Shown here in pieces: positions 34,187-43,266 of a DNA stretch of 64,000 bases. The stretch spans positions 558,001 through 622,000 of the forward strand of contig CAVTAR010000001.1 of assembly GCA_963732775.1 (NCBI GenBank), written 5' to 3'. How positions within the stretch are numbered: position 1 is the stretch's first letter; each line of letters starts with the position of its first letter. The notes under the pieces were generated by a model. It was not told where the DNA came from. It was given only the letters and a program-made list of their open reading frames with translations, and did not search any database. Source of the DNA: CAVRQM01 sp963732775. GTDB taxonomy: Bacteria; Pseudomonadota; Alphaproteobacteria; Acetobacterales; Acetobacteraceae. A program made the translations under genes and the position numbers.

Positions 34187-34274
34187 CCGCCGCCCTTGCG
34201 CACTGCTCCGGTCGGTAGTTCTTCCTACTGAAGAGCGGATGCGCCCGCTTCGGGAAGCGGAGCGGCGCGCAAGA

Positions 34275-34733
34275 TTATTTGCCAGCAGTGGAGCCGCCTT
34301 GGACCACGTCGACCACGACCGTGAACGGGTTGTCGTAGCCGTCGCCGCGTGACACGGAGAAGCTGAACCTGTCGCTCCCGACATATCCAGGGTTCGGCGT
34401 ATAGGAATAGACGACTTGGCTTCCGCCGCCGCCTTCCACGGTGTCGATCCCGTGCCGGGCCGAACGACCACCGGAGATTGCGCCGAACCCACTGGCGCGG
34501 AACCCCCACAGGCAGGTCCGGTCATTGCCGACGCGCATGGCGATGACCGTGCCGACGCCAGGCCGCAGGCCGCCGCCGGTTTCCCGGACCTGGCAATACG
34601 GATCGCTCCCAGGCGCGCCTTTGTAGTTGTCGCGGGAGGAGAGCCCGCGCGGTCCATTGCAACCCTGAAGCGATACGATCACCACGATCGCCGACGCAAT
34701 GGCCGCCCAGGACGTCATGCCGAAGGACCCCAT
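34275..34733 (-). CDS. Lipoprotein with Ig-like domain
   Basis: 152 residues from ATG 34733 (or 147 from 34718). A signal peptide with lipobox (IVVIVSLQGC) predicts a lipid-anchored protein. The C-terminal half reads VVYSYTPNPGYVGSDRFSFSVSRGDGYDNPFTVVVDVV, the pattern of bacterial Ig-like/cadherin-like strands. A cysteine pair (PYC, RTC) may bond. It faces the DUF29 gene and separates rplT from pheS. The surrounding DNA is less GC-rich, so both may be insertions. Function unknown. Confidence 0.7.
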   Translation of the reverse strand: MGSFGMTSWAAIASAIVVIVSLQGCNGPRGLSSRDNYKGAPGSDPYCQVRETGGGLRPGVGTVIAMRVGNDRTCLWGFRASGFGAISGGRSARHGIDTVEGGGGSQVVYSYTPNPGYVGSDRFSFSVSRGDGYDNPFTVVVDVVQGGSTAGK

Positions 34734-34957
34734 GGAAAGGCAGCACAGGCTCTTGCAGAACCAGATCGCCTGGATGCCCGAACTGCGCCGGGCGGGGACG
34801 CGCTGCGCCATCGCGACCGGCATTGCCAGCATGATGCCGCGGGGACCGTTTGGATCAGTACCGCACTGAAGTCAACAGTGCTGGCCGGCGAGGTCTGCTG
34901 CCCGCCAGCGCGACCGGCGGGTTGCGCGCGCCCTGCCGCTGAACCACAAGGAGATGC

Positions 34958-36052
34958 ATGAGCACCGTCGCCTCCGAGATTGCGGCTGCCGATGACCTCG
35001 CCTCCCTGCGCGCCACGACCGACGCGGAACTCGCGGCCGCGCCCGACCTGCGCGCCTGGGACGCGGTGCGCGTCGGCGTGCTCGGCAAGTCTGGGCGCCT
35101 CACCGCGCTGCTGAAGGAACTCGGCCGCGCGGCACCCGAACTGCGGCGCGAGCGCGGGGCGGCACTGAACCGGCTGAAGGCCGAGCTGGAGCAGGCCATC
35201 GAGGCCCGGCGCGTGGCGCTCGACGCGGCGGCGCTGAAGGCGCGCCTCGCCGCCGAACGCATCGACGTGACGCTGCCGCCGCGCCCACGCCCGATGGGGC
35301 TGATCCACCCCATCACGCGCACCATGGACGAGATGGCGGCGATCTTCGGCACCATGGGCTTCTCGGTCGGCGAGGGCTTCGACATCCAGACCGACTGGTT
35401 CAATTTCGGCGCGCTGAACATCCCGGCGCACCACCCGGCGCGGGCCGACCACGACACCTTCTACCTGCCCGGCAAGCGCGACGACCGGCCGCTGCTCCTG
35501 CGCACGCAGACGTCGGACGTGCAGATCATCTCGATGCTGGAACACCCGCCGCCGCTGCGGGTGATCGCGCCCGGCCGCGTCTACCGCGCCGACCATGATG
35601 CGACGCACAGCCCGATGTTCCACCAGTGCGAGGGCATCGCCATCGACCGCGGCCTCACGCTCGGCCACCTGAAGGGCTGCCTGATCGACTTCCTCCGCGC
35701 CTTCTTCGGGATCGCCACGCTGCCGGTGCGGTTCCGCTCCAGCTATTTCCCGTTCACGGAACCGTCGATGGAAATCGATATCGGCTGGAACCGCCGCACC
35801 GGCGAAATCGGCGGCGGCGGCGACTGGCTGGAAATCCTCGGCAGCGGCATGGTGCATGCCAAGGTGTTGGCGAACTGCGGCATCGATCCGCGCGAATGGC
35901 AGGGCTTTGCCTTCGGCATGGGCGTCGAGCGGGTGACGATGCTGAAGCACGGCATCCCCGACCTGCGCCCGTTCTACGAGAGCGACATCCGCTGGCTGCG
36001 CCACTACGGCACGAGCCCGCTCGCGCCGCCGATTCTGCACGAGGGGCTATGA
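34958..36052 (+). CDS. pheS: Phenylalanine-tRNA ligase alpha subunit
   Basis: 364 residues. An N-terminal coiled-coil tRNA-binding part precedes the class II catalytic core with motif 2 HSPMFHQCEG, RFRSSYFPFTEPSMEIDI and motif 3 GMGVERVTMLKHGIPDLR. ATG 34958 has AAGGAG five bases upstream; an out-of-frame ATG lies at 34954. The stop overlaps the pheT ATG (ATGA), so both subunits of the heterotetramer are made together. Confidence 0.97.
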   Translation: MSTVASEIAAADDLASLRATTDAELAAAPDLRAWDAVRVGVLGKSGRLTALLKELGRAAPELRRERGAALNRLKAELEQAIEARRVALDAAALKARLAAERIDVTLPPRPRPMGLIHPITRTMDEMAAIFGTMGFSVGEGFDIQTDWFNFGALNIPAHHPARADHDTFYLPGKRDDRPLLLRTQTSDVQIISMLEHPPPLRVIAPGRVYRADHDATHSPMFHQCEGIAIDRGLTLGHLKGCLIDFLRAFFGIATLPVRFRSSYFPFTEPSMEIDIGWNRRTGEIGGGGDWLEILGSGMVHAKVLANCGIDPREWQGFAFGMGVERVTMLKHGIPDLRPFYESDIRWLRHYGTSPLAPPILHEGL

Positions 36053-38514
36053 AGTTCACACTCGCATGGCTGCGCACGCATCTCGACACCGACGCCACCA
36101 TCGACGCGATCACCGACCGGCTGACCTCGATCGGGCTCGAGCTGGAGGGCGTGGAGGATCGCGGCGCGGCCCTCGCCCCGTTTCGCGTCGCCCGGGTGAT
36201 CGAGGCGCTGCCGCATCCCAACGCCGACCGGCTGCGCGCCTGCCGGGTCGACGCGGGCGATGGCGTCGTGTCGGTGGTGTGCGGCGCGCCCAACGCGCGC
36301 ACCGGCATGATGGCGGTGTTCGCGCCGCCCGGCGCCTTCATCCCAGGCACCGGCATCACGCTGAAGGTGGGCGAGATTCGCGGCGTGCAGAGCGCCGGCA
36401 TGCTGTTGAGCGCCCGCGAGATGGGGCTCGGCGACGACCACGCCGGCATCGTCGAGCTGCCGCACGACGCGCCGGTCGGCACACCCTACGCGGCGTGGGC
36501 CGGGCTCGACGACCCAACCATCGAGATCGCCGTCACGCCCAACCGCGGCGACGCGCTGGGCGTGAGGGGTGTCGCGCGCGACCTCGCGGCGTCGGGGCTG
36601 GGGGCGCTGCGACCCTGGAGCGCGCCGAGCGTGCCGGCGGTGTTCGCGAGCCCGATCGCCTGGGCGCTGGCCATGCCGGCGGCCTGCCCCTGGGTGCTGG
36701 GGCGCACGCTTCGCGGCGTGCGCAACGGGCCTAGCCCCGCCTGGCTGGCCGAACGGCTCCGGGCGATCGGGCTGCGGCCGATCAACGCGCTGGTCGATGT
36801 CACGAACTTCTTCACGATGGACCTCTGCCGGCCGCTGCATGTCTTCGATGCGGACAAGGTCTCCGGCGGTGTGCTGACGTTGCGCCCTGGTGGCGGCGAG
36901 ACGTTCCGGGCGCTGAATGGGCGCGACTACACGCCAGGCGAGGACGATTGCGTGATCGCCGATGCGGCGGGCGTGCAGTCTCTCGCCGGCGTGATCGGCG
37001 GCGAGGCCACCGGCTGCGACGACGGCACGACCGCCGTGTTCGTGGAATGCGCGCTGTTCGACCCGGTGCGCGTGGCGCTCAGCGGGCGGCGGCATCAGAT
37101 CGCCTCCGACGCCCGCCAGCGCTTCGAGCGCGGCGTCGACCCGTCGTTCCTGCCCGCCGCCGTCGAGGCCGCGACGCGCATGATCCTCGACCTGTGCGGC
37201 GGCGAGGCGAGCGAGGTCGTGCACGCCGGCGCCGAGCCGGACTGGCGGCGCGAGGCCACGCTGCGGTTCGCCAGGCTGCGCGAGCTGGGCGGCGCCGACA
37301 TCGCGCCGGACGCGGCGGTCGGCGCGCTGGGCGGGCTGGGCTTTGCGGTGCGCACGCTGGACTCGGGTCGCGTGACGGTGGACGTGCCGCCCTGGCGCAA
37401 CGACATCGCCGGGCGCACCGCGCTCGACCCGGCGGGCGGCCTGGACCCGGCGGCGGCGGCGGTGGCCGCCGAGGGTCGGCTCGCCGTGGAGCCGGAAGCC
37501 GATCTGGTCGAGGAGGTGCTGCGCCTGCACGGCCTCGACCACGTGCCGCCGGTCTCGTTGCCGAAGCTCGCGGCCGTGCCCCGGCCAAGCCTGTCGCCGG
37601 CGCAGTCGCGCGCGGCCCTGGCGCGGCGAGCGCTGGCAGCTTCGGGGCTGGTCGAGTGCGTCAGCTTCAGCTTCATGCCGGGCGAGCGGGCGGCGCTGTT
37701 CGGTGGCGGCGAGCCGGCGCTGCGGCTGGACAACCCGATCGCCGCCGACCTCGACCAGCTGCGCCCGACCCCGGTCGCGACGTTGGCGATGGCGGCCGCC
37801 CGCAATGCGGCGCGGGGCTTTGCCGACCTGGCGCTGTTCGAGGTGGGGCCAGCCTTCTCCGGCACCGGGCTCGCCGACCAGTCAAAGGTGGCGGCATCGC
37901 TGCGGGCCGGCGAGACCCCGCGTCACTGGGCCGAGCCGGCTCGCCCCGTCGACGCGCTCGACGCGCGAGGCGACGCGCTGGCGGTGCTGGAGGCGCTGGG
38001 CGTGCCGATGGAGGCGCTGTCCACCACGGCCGACGCGCCTGCCTGGTACCATCCCGGCCGCTCCGGGGTGATCCGCCAGGGGCCGCGCGCCGTCCTCGCG
38101 CGCTTCGGCGAGCTGCATCCGCGCGTGCTGGCCGCACTCGACCTGTCCGGGCCCGTGGCGGCGGCGGAGGTGTTCCTGGCTGCCATCCCGGAGCCCAAGC
38201 GGCGGCGGCGCGCGGCGCCGGAGCTGGCGGCGTTGCAGCCGGTGCGGCGCGACTTCGCCTTCCTGGTGGCCCGCGACGTGCCCGCCGAGGCGGTGCTGCG
38301 CGCCGCGCGGGGTGCCGACCGGGCGCTGGTGGCCGGCGTCGGGCTGTTCGACGTCTACGCCGGCGAGACGGTGGCGGCGGGGATGAAATCGGTCGGCGTC
38401 GAGGTCATGTTCCAGCCACGCGAGCGCACGCTGACCGAGGACGAGATCGAGGTCGCCTCGGCGCGGGTGGTCGCGGCCGTGGGCAAGGCGACCGGAGCGG
38501 TGCTACGTCAGTGA
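36049..38514 (+). CDS. pheT: Phenylalanine-tRNA ligase beta subunit
   Basis: 821 residues with EMAP-like, B3/B4 editing, B5, core and FDX anticodon-binding domains, all recognisable (HPNADRLRACRVDAG, GGEATGCDDGTTAVFVECALFDP, QPVRRDFAFLVARDVP). An oddity lies at about residues 445-472. Where the family reads WRNDIEG-ADLVEEVLRLHG, this protein has an extra alanine-rich stretch (GRTALDPAGGLDPAAAAVAA and on) of some 27 residues before EADLVEEVLRLHGLDHVPP. The frame is intact, so it looks like a real insertion in the B5 region, or an undetected assembly change. Confidence 0.95.
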   Translation: MKFTLAWLRTHLDTDATIDAITDRLTSIGLELEGVEDRGAALAPFRVARVIEALPHPNADRLRACRVDAGDGVVSVVCGAPNARTGMMAVFAPPGAFIPGTGITLKVGEIRGVQSAGMLLSAREMGLGDDHAGIVELPHDAPVGTPYAAWAGLDDPTIEIAVTPNRGDALGVRGVARDLAASGLGALRPWSAPSVPAVFASPIAWALAMPAACPWVLGRTLRGVRNGPSPAWLAERLRAIGLRPINALVDVTNFFTMDLCRPLHVFDADKVSGGVLTLRPGGGETFRALNGRDYTPGEDDCVIADAAGVQSLAGVIGGEATGCDDGTTAVFVECALFDPVRVALSGRRHQIASDARQRFERGVDPSFLPAAVEAATRMILDLCGGEASEVVHAGAEPDWRREATLRFARLRELGGADIAPDAAVGALGGLGFAVRTLDSGRVTVDVPPWRNDIAGRTALDPAGGLDPAAAAVAAEGRLAVEPEADLVEEVLRLHGLDHVPPVSLPKLAAVPRPSLSPAQSRAALARRALAASGLVECVSFSFMPGERAALFGGGEPALRLDNPIAADLDQLRPTPVATLAMAAARNAARGFADLALFEVGPAFSGTGLADQSKVAASLRAGETPRHWAEPARPVDALDARGDALAVLEALGVPMEALSTTADAPAWYHPGRSGVIRQGPRAVLARFGELHPRVLAALDLSGPVAAAEVFLAAIPEPKRRRRAAPELAALQPVRRDFAFLVARDVPAEAVLRAARGADRALVAGVGLFDVYAGETVAAGMKSVGVEVMFQPRERTLTEDEIEVASARVVAAVGKATGAVLRQ

Positions 38515-38533
38515 GACAGCAAGGAGCGAGGCA

Positions 38534-38752
38534 ATGAGTGGCAAGACACTGATCGGCAAAGACCAGCTTCATGCGGTTCTCAGCGCGAACACCGCGGTGC
38601 TCGATGTCGCGTCCGATCTTCTTGCGCTCGGGAAGGATCGGCCTGAATTACGGGAGAGATTGCAGGCGGCGGCCAGTCGCCTGCTCGAGAGTGGGACACT
38701 CGTCAATACCGCTGTCGGCTCGGTCGGCAGGGTCGCGAACAACGGTCGCTGA
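38534..38752 (+). CDS. Small helical hypothetical protein
   Basis: 72 residues with an AAGGAG ribosome site, 19 bases after pheT. It is predicted helical throughout (HAVLSANTAVLDVASDLLALGKDRPELRERLQAAASRLLES), without membrane segments or cysteines. Unrecognised. Base composition drops compared with pheT, suggesting a later addition between pheT and lepA. Confidence 0.6.
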   Translation: MSGKTLIGKDQLHAVLSANTAVLDVASDLLALGKDRPELRERLQAAASRLLESGTLVNTAVGSVGRVANNGR

Positions 38753-38773
38753 AGCGACCGATGGCGGCCTCGC

Positions 38774-39115
38774 TTGGCGACGTCACAGGGTCGATCGTTC
38801 CAGGCGAGCAGAACGGTGGCACACCCGAAATCGATCTCGAAGGGCTTGGCCGCGCAGAAAGTTCTGGTACCGCAGATCGACAAATCCGTGGCGTCGGCTG
38901 ACGAGTTCCCGCGTCGCTGGATTGCCTGGAGCATCATCGGGCTCTTCATCTTTCTGGTCGTGGCCGTTGTTGTCGGTTACTTCGCGACCGCTCTATGTCC
39001 CTCGCTGTCGCAACTGACCTCGGCGGCCGACCACATCCGCGAGCTTGCCAACACGCTCGTGCTTCCCATCGTCACCCTCGTGCTCGGCTACTATTTCGGC
39101 AAACGGGCCGAGTGA
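38774..39115 (+). CDS. Hypothetical protein with two membrane segments
   Basis: 113 residues from TTG 38774, or 99 from GTG 38816; neither has a strong ribosome site, so the start is open. Two hydrophobic helices are clear: IAWSIIGLFIFLVVAVVVGYFATAL and TLVLPIVTLVLGYYFG, separated by a short charged loop SQLTSAADHIRELAN. It ends GKRAE 15 bases before lepA. Unrecognised; AT-richer than lepA. Confidence 0.6.
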   Translation: MATSQGRSFQASRTVAHPKSISKGLAAQKVLVPQIDKSVASADEFPRRWIAWSIIGLFIFLVVAVVVGYFATALCPSLSQLTSAADHIRELANTLVLPIVTLVLGYYFGKRAE

Positions 39116-39130
39116 CGGAAGACCCATCCC

Positions 39131-40936
39131 ATGACCGCCACCCCTCTCCACCTCATCCGCAACTTCTCCATCATCGCCCACATCGACCACGGCAAATCCA
39201 CGCTCGCCGACCGGCTGATCCAGGCCACCGGCGCGCTGACCGCACGCGAGATGAGCGAGCAGGTGCTCGACAGCATGGAGCTGGAGAAGGAGCGCGGCAT
39301 CACCATCAAGGCGCAGACCGTGCGCCTCACCTATCCGGCGCTGGATGGGCAGACCTACGTGCTGAACCTGATGGACACGCCCGGGCACGTCGACTTCGCC
39401 TACGAGGTGAGCCGCAGCCTCGCCGCCTGCGAGGGCTCGCTGCTGGTGGTGGACGCGAGCCAGGGGGTGGAGGCGCAGACGCTCGCCAACGTCTATCAGG
39501 CGATCGACGCCCATCACGAGATCGTCCCGGTGCTGAACAAGATCGACCTGCCGGCCGCCGAGCCCGACCGGGTGCGCCAGCAGATCGAGGACGTGATCGG
39601 CCTCGATGCGTCGGACGCCGTGCTGATCAGCGCCAAGACGGGACTGAACATCGAGGGCGTGCTGGAGGCGCTGGTGACGCGCCTGCCGCCGCCTACCGGC
39701 AACGCCGACGCGCCGCTGACGGCGCTGCTGGTGGATAGCTGGTACGACCAGTACCTCGGCGTGGTCATCCTGGTGCGCGTCAAGGACGGGCGGCTCCGGC
39801 GCGGCCAGAAGGTGCGGATGATGAGCCAGGGGTCGGTCCACACCGTCGAGCAGGTCGGCGTGTTCACGCCGCGCATGGTGGCCGTGGACGATCTCGGGCC
39901 GGGCGAGATGGGCTACATCACCGCCGCCATCAAGACCGTCGCCGACTGCAACGTGGGCGACACCATAACCGACGACCGCCATCCGGCGACCGTGGCGCTG
40001 CCGGGCTTCAAGCCCTCCGTGCCGGTGGTCTGGTGCGGCCTGTTCCCGGTCGATGCCGACGACTTCGAGAAGCTGCGCGACAGCCTGGGCAAGCTGCGGC
40101 TGAACGACGCCTCGTTCCACTACGAGGCGGAGAGCTCGGCGGCACTCGGCTTCGGCTACCGCTGCGGGTTCCTGGGCCTGCTGCACCTGGAGATCATCCA
40201 GGAGCGATTGAGCCGCGAGTTCGACCTCGACCTGATCGCCACGGCCCCCAGCGTCGTCTATCGCGTGCATCGCACCAATGGCGCCACGGCCGAGCTGCAC
40301 AACCCGGCCGACATGCCGGACGGCAGCGTGATCGACCATATCGAGGAGCCCTGGATCAAGGCGACCATCATGGTGCCGGACGAATATCTCGGCGCGATCC
40401 TGACGCTGTGCAACGAGCGGCGCGGGCAGCAGGCGGACCTGACCTATGTCGGCAACCGGGCGATGGCCGTCTATCGCCTGCCGCTGAACGAGGTCGTGTT
40501 CGACTTCTACGACCGGCTGAAATCCGTCAGCCGCGGCTACGCGAGCTTCGACTACGCGATGGACGGCTACGAGGAGGGCGATCTCGTGCGCATCTCCATC
40601 CTGGTCAACCAGGACCCGGTGGACGCGCTGTCGTTCATCGCCCATCGCAGCGCCGCCGAGGCGCGGGGTCGGTCGATCTGCGGCAAGCTGAAGGAGCTGA
40701 TCCCGAAGCAGCTCTTCAAGATCGCCATCCAGGCGGCCATCGGCGGCCGGGTGATCGCCCGCGAGACCATCTCCGCGCTCAGCAAGGACGTGACGGCGAA
40801 GTGCTACGGCGGTGACATCTCGCGCAAGCGCAAGCTGCTGGACAAGCAGAAGGAGGGCAAGAAGCGGATGCGGCAGTTCGGCAAGGTGGAGATCCCGCAG
40901 AGCGCGTTCCTGGCGGCGCTGAAGATGGATGCGTGA
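39131..40936 (+). CDS. lepA: Elongation factor 4 (LepA)
   Basis: 601 residues, normal length. LepA is a ribosomal GTPase linked to initiation and back-translocation. G1 AHIDHGKS (16-23), G2 ERGITIKAQT, G3 DTPGHVDF and G4 NKIDLP are intact, and the LepA-specific C-terminus ends KKRMRQFGKVEIPQSAFLAALKMD. No frameshifts. It is followed by a tRNA-Ser gene. Confidence 0.97.
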   Translation: MTATPLHLIRNFSIIAHIDHGKSTLADRLIQATGALTAREMSEQVLDSMELEKERGITIKAQTVRLTYPALDGQTYVLNLMDTPGHVDFAYEVSRSLAACEGSLLVVDASQGVEAQTLANVYQAIDAHHEIVPVLNKIDLPAAEPDRVRQQIEDVIGLDASDAVLISAKTGLNIEGVLEALVTRLPPPTGNADAPLTALLVDSWYDQYLGVVILVRVKDGRLRRGQKVRMMSQGSVHTVEQVGVFTPRMVAVDDLGPGEMGYITAAIKTVADCNVGDTITDDRHPATVALPGFKPSVPVVWCGLFPVDADDFEKLRDSLGKLRLNDASFHYEAESSAALGFGYRCGFLGLLHLEIIQERLSREFDLDLIATAPSVVYRVHRTNGATAELHNPADMPDGSVIDHIEEPWIKATIMVPDEYLGAILTLCNERRGQQADLTYVGNRAMAVYRLPLNEVVFDFYDRLKSVSRGYASFDYAMDGYEEGDLVRISILVNQDPVDALSFIAHRSAAEARGRSICGKLKELIPKQLFKIAIQAAIGGRVIARETISALSKDVTAKCYGGDISRKRKLLDKQKEGKKRMRQFGKVEIPQSAFLAALKMDA

Positions 40937-40974
40937 CGGCGCGGTCCGGGTTTGCTAGGTCCGGCACGGGCGCG

Positions 40975-41065
40975 GGATGGATGGCCGAGCGGCTTAAGGC
41001 GCACGCTTGGAAAGCGTGTGTACGTTAATAGCGTACCGTGGGTTCGAATCCCACTCCATCCGCCA
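40975..41065 (+). tRNA. tRNA-Ser (anticodon GGA)
   Basis: A 91-base tRNA with the long variable arm of serine tRNAs (TACG...CGTA). The acceptor stem is GGATGGA/TCCATCC, the anticodon stem CACGC/GCGTG with loop TTGGAAA (GGA at 41009-41011), and the T-stem GTGGG/CCCAC. Discriminator G and CCA are encoded. Confidence 0.97.
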
Positions 41066-41206
41066 CTTCGGAACGACCCTGACCCGCCGCCGCCGCGGCG
41101 CGACTTGGCGCTTCGCGCGAAGACCAGGCAAGGCTGCGCACAGCGTCGCGCCGTGCCACCGTGACGCGGCCGGCAGCCTGACGCGGCCGGGAGCGGGAGG
41201 CGAGGC

Positions 41207-41908
41207 ATGCGGATCGGCGAGATGAACTGGATGCAGGTGGAGGATTACCTGCGCCGCGACGACCGCTGCGTCGTGCCGCTGGGCTGCACCGAGCAGCACG
41301 CCCAGCTCAGCCTGTCGGTGGACAGCATCCTCAGCGAACGTGTCGCGGTCGATGCCGCAGCGCCGCTGGGCGTGCCGGTCTTTCCGGTGGTGGCCTACGG
41401 CATCACGCCGTATTTCACGGCCTACCCCGGCACCGTGTCGCTCCGCGTCGAGACCTACCTGCGGCTGCTGCGCGACATCCTGGACAGCCTCGCCCACGCC
41501 GGCTTTCGCCGCATCCTGCTGTGCAACGGCCATGGCGGCAACATCCCGGCCACCGGCTTGGCCGCGGAGTGGACGGCCGAGCATCCCGGCTGCCGCGTGC
41601 GCTTCCACAGCTGGTGGAACGCGCCCGACACCTGGCGCATGGTCCAGGACATCGACCCGGTCGCCTCGCACGCGTCCTGGATGGAGAACTTCCCCTGGAC
41701 GCGGCTGGCCAACATCGCCGCCCCGGGCGAGGCCAAGCCGATGGTCGATCTGCAACGCCTCGGCGTCAGCGGCCCGGCCGAGGTGCGGCGGCTGCTGGGC
41801 GACGGCAATTTCGGCGGCCTCTACCAGCGTCCCGACGAGGACATGCTGGCGCTCTGGGACGTCGCGGTTGCCGAGACGCGGGCGCTGCTCGAAGGTCCGT
41901 GGGAATGA
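41207..41908 (+). CDS. Creatininase-family amidohydrolase
   Basis: 233 residues with GGGAGG upstream. The metal-binding block reads PLGCTEQHAQLSLSVDSIL (E29, H31, D39), and NGHGGN lies near residue 107, both defining the creatininase/creatinine amidohydrolase family. This family also includes enzymes in riboflavin/F420, mycofactocin and amide breakdown, so creatinine is not implied. It starts a three-gene run with a glutamine-synthetase-like ligase and an isochorismatase-like hydrolase, ahead of a peptide-type importer. Confidence 0.88.
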   Translation: MRIGEMNWMQVEDYLRRDDRCVVPLGCTEQHAQLSLSVDSILSERVAVDAAAPLGVPVFPVVAYGITPYFTAYPGTVSLRVETYLRLLRDILDSLAHAGFRRILLCNGHGGNIPATGLAAEWTAEHPGCRVRFHSWWNAPDTWRMVQDIDPVASHASWMENFPWTRLANIAAPGEAKPMVDLQRLGVSGPAEVRRLLGDGNFGGLYQRPDEDMLALWDVAVAETRALLEGPWE

Positions 41909-41927
41909 CCACGGGGAGCGCGCGGGC

Positions 41928-43244
41928 GTGCTGAAACAGGAGAAGCTGGCGTTTGCCGCCACCTGCGACTTCGCCGGGCAGGTGCGGGGCAAGGCGTTCC
42001 CCCATGCCGACCTCGCGCGCCGGCTGGTGGTCGGCGTGGGCTATACGCACAGCAACATCATGATGTCCGCCTTCGGGCCGATCCAGTCCACGCCGTTCGG
42101 CACCTCGGGCGACCTGATGCTGGTGCCCGACCCCGATGCCATGGTCGACGTCGCGTTCGGCCCCGACGACGGCGAGTGCTTCTACCTCTCCGACCTGCGC
42201 ACCACCGACGGCGCGCCGTGGGAGTGTTGTCCGCGCGACTTCCTGCGCCGCGGCCTCGACGGCCTGCGGCTGGCCACGGGGCTCGAGCTCGTCGCCGCGT
42301 TCGAGCAGGAGTTCGCCTACACCGGGGTGCAGGACCGCCCGTCGGCGACCTACGGCCTCGACCTGTTCCGCCGCCAGGGCGATTTCGGCGCGACCCTGCT
42401 GGGGGCGTTGCGGCAAGCCGGCGTGGCGCCGGATTCGTTCCTGCCGGAGTATGGCACCCGGCAGTTCGAAGTGACCGTGGGACCGAAACCCGGGCTGCGC
42501 GCCGCCGACGAGGCGGTGATGGTGCGCGAACTGGCCCGCGCCGTGGCGCACCGGCGGGGCGAGCGGGTGCAGCTCGCGCCCATGCTGCGCCCCGACGGGG
42601 TGGGCAACGGCACGCACATCCATTTCAGCCTCCGCGACGGCGACGGCCGGCCCGCCCTGCCGGATCCGTCCGGCCCGCGCGGCCTGTCCGAGATCGGTGC
42701 CGCCTTCGTGGCCGGCGTGCTGCGGCACATGCCGGCGCTGGCGGCGCTCACCGCGCCCTCGGTCGCGTCGTACTACCGCCTGACGCCGAACCGCTGGGCG
42801 CCGACCTGGATCAACCTGCTGGAAGGCGACCGCGCCGCCGCGCTGCGCATCTGCCCGGTGTTCGCCCCGGCCTCGCCGGCGCAGGCGGCCACCGCGTTCA
42901 ACGTCGAGTACCGGGTCGCTGACGCGACGGCGAGCCCGTACGCGGCGCTCGGCGCGGTGGTCCATGCCGGGCTCGACGGCATCCGCCGCAACCTGACGCT
43001 GCCGCCCGCACCGGCGCCCGGCCATTGGGAGCTGAGCGAGGCGCAACGCCTGGAGGCCGGCGAACGCCAGCTGCCGGCGTCGCTGGAGGCCGCGCTCGAC
43101 GCGCTGGAGGCCGACGCGGACGCCCGCGGCTGGCTCGGCCCGACGCTGTTCGCGGCCTACCTCCAGCTCAAGCGCTCCGAGATCGCCATGCTGTGCGAGC
43201 TCACGCCGGACGAGATCTGCCGGCGCTATGTCGAGGCCTACTGA
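41928..43244 (+). CDS. Glutamine synthetase family ligase
   Basis: 438 residues from GTG 41928. An N-terminal beta-grasp part precedes the catalytic domain with E126/E128 in AAFEQEFAY, then PEYGTRQFEVTVG, GVGNGTHIHFSL, NRWAPTWINLLEG and EYRVADATASPYAALGAVVHAGLDGI. All ATP/metal positions seem present. It is not housekeeping GlnA: there is no adenylylation tyrosine segment and no glnB nearby. It is more like PuuA/GMAS-type gamma-glutamyl-amide ligases. The partner genes suggest ligation and later hydrolysis of an imported amine or amide; the substrate is unknown. Confidence 0.88.
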   Translation: MLKQEKLAFAATCDFAGQVRGKAFPHADLARRLVVGVGYTHSNIMMSAFGPIQSTPFGTSGDLMLVPDPDAMVDVAFGPDDGECFYLSDLRTTDGAPWECCPRDFLRRGLDGLRLATGLELVAAFEQEFAYTGVQDRPSATYGLDLFRRQGDFGATLLGALRQAGVAPDSFLPEYGTRQFEVTVGPKPGLRAADEAVMVRELARAVAHRRGERVQLAPMLRPDGVGNGTHIHFSLRDGDGRPALPDPSGPRGLSEIGAAFVAGVLRHMPALAALTAPSVASYYRLTPNRWAPTWINLLEGDRAAALRICPVFAPASPAQAATAFNVEYRVADATASPYAALGAVVHAGLDGIRRNLTLPPAPAPGHWELSEAQRLEAGERQLPASLEAALDALEADADARGWLGPTLFAAYLQLKRSEIAMLCELTPDEICRRYVEAY

Positions 43245-43266
43245 CGCAGCCGCGAAGGAACAGACC

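Noticed and set aside
40975..41206. tRNA-Ser as the attachment site of a genomic island
   Set aside because: No integrase gene, no repeat of the tRNA 3' end downstream and no composition shift were seen in the following genes.
41207..41908. A creatinine-degrading enzyme
   Set aside because: The family fold is clear but creatinase, sarcosine oxidase or creatinine transport genes are absent, so a creatinine pathway is not supported.
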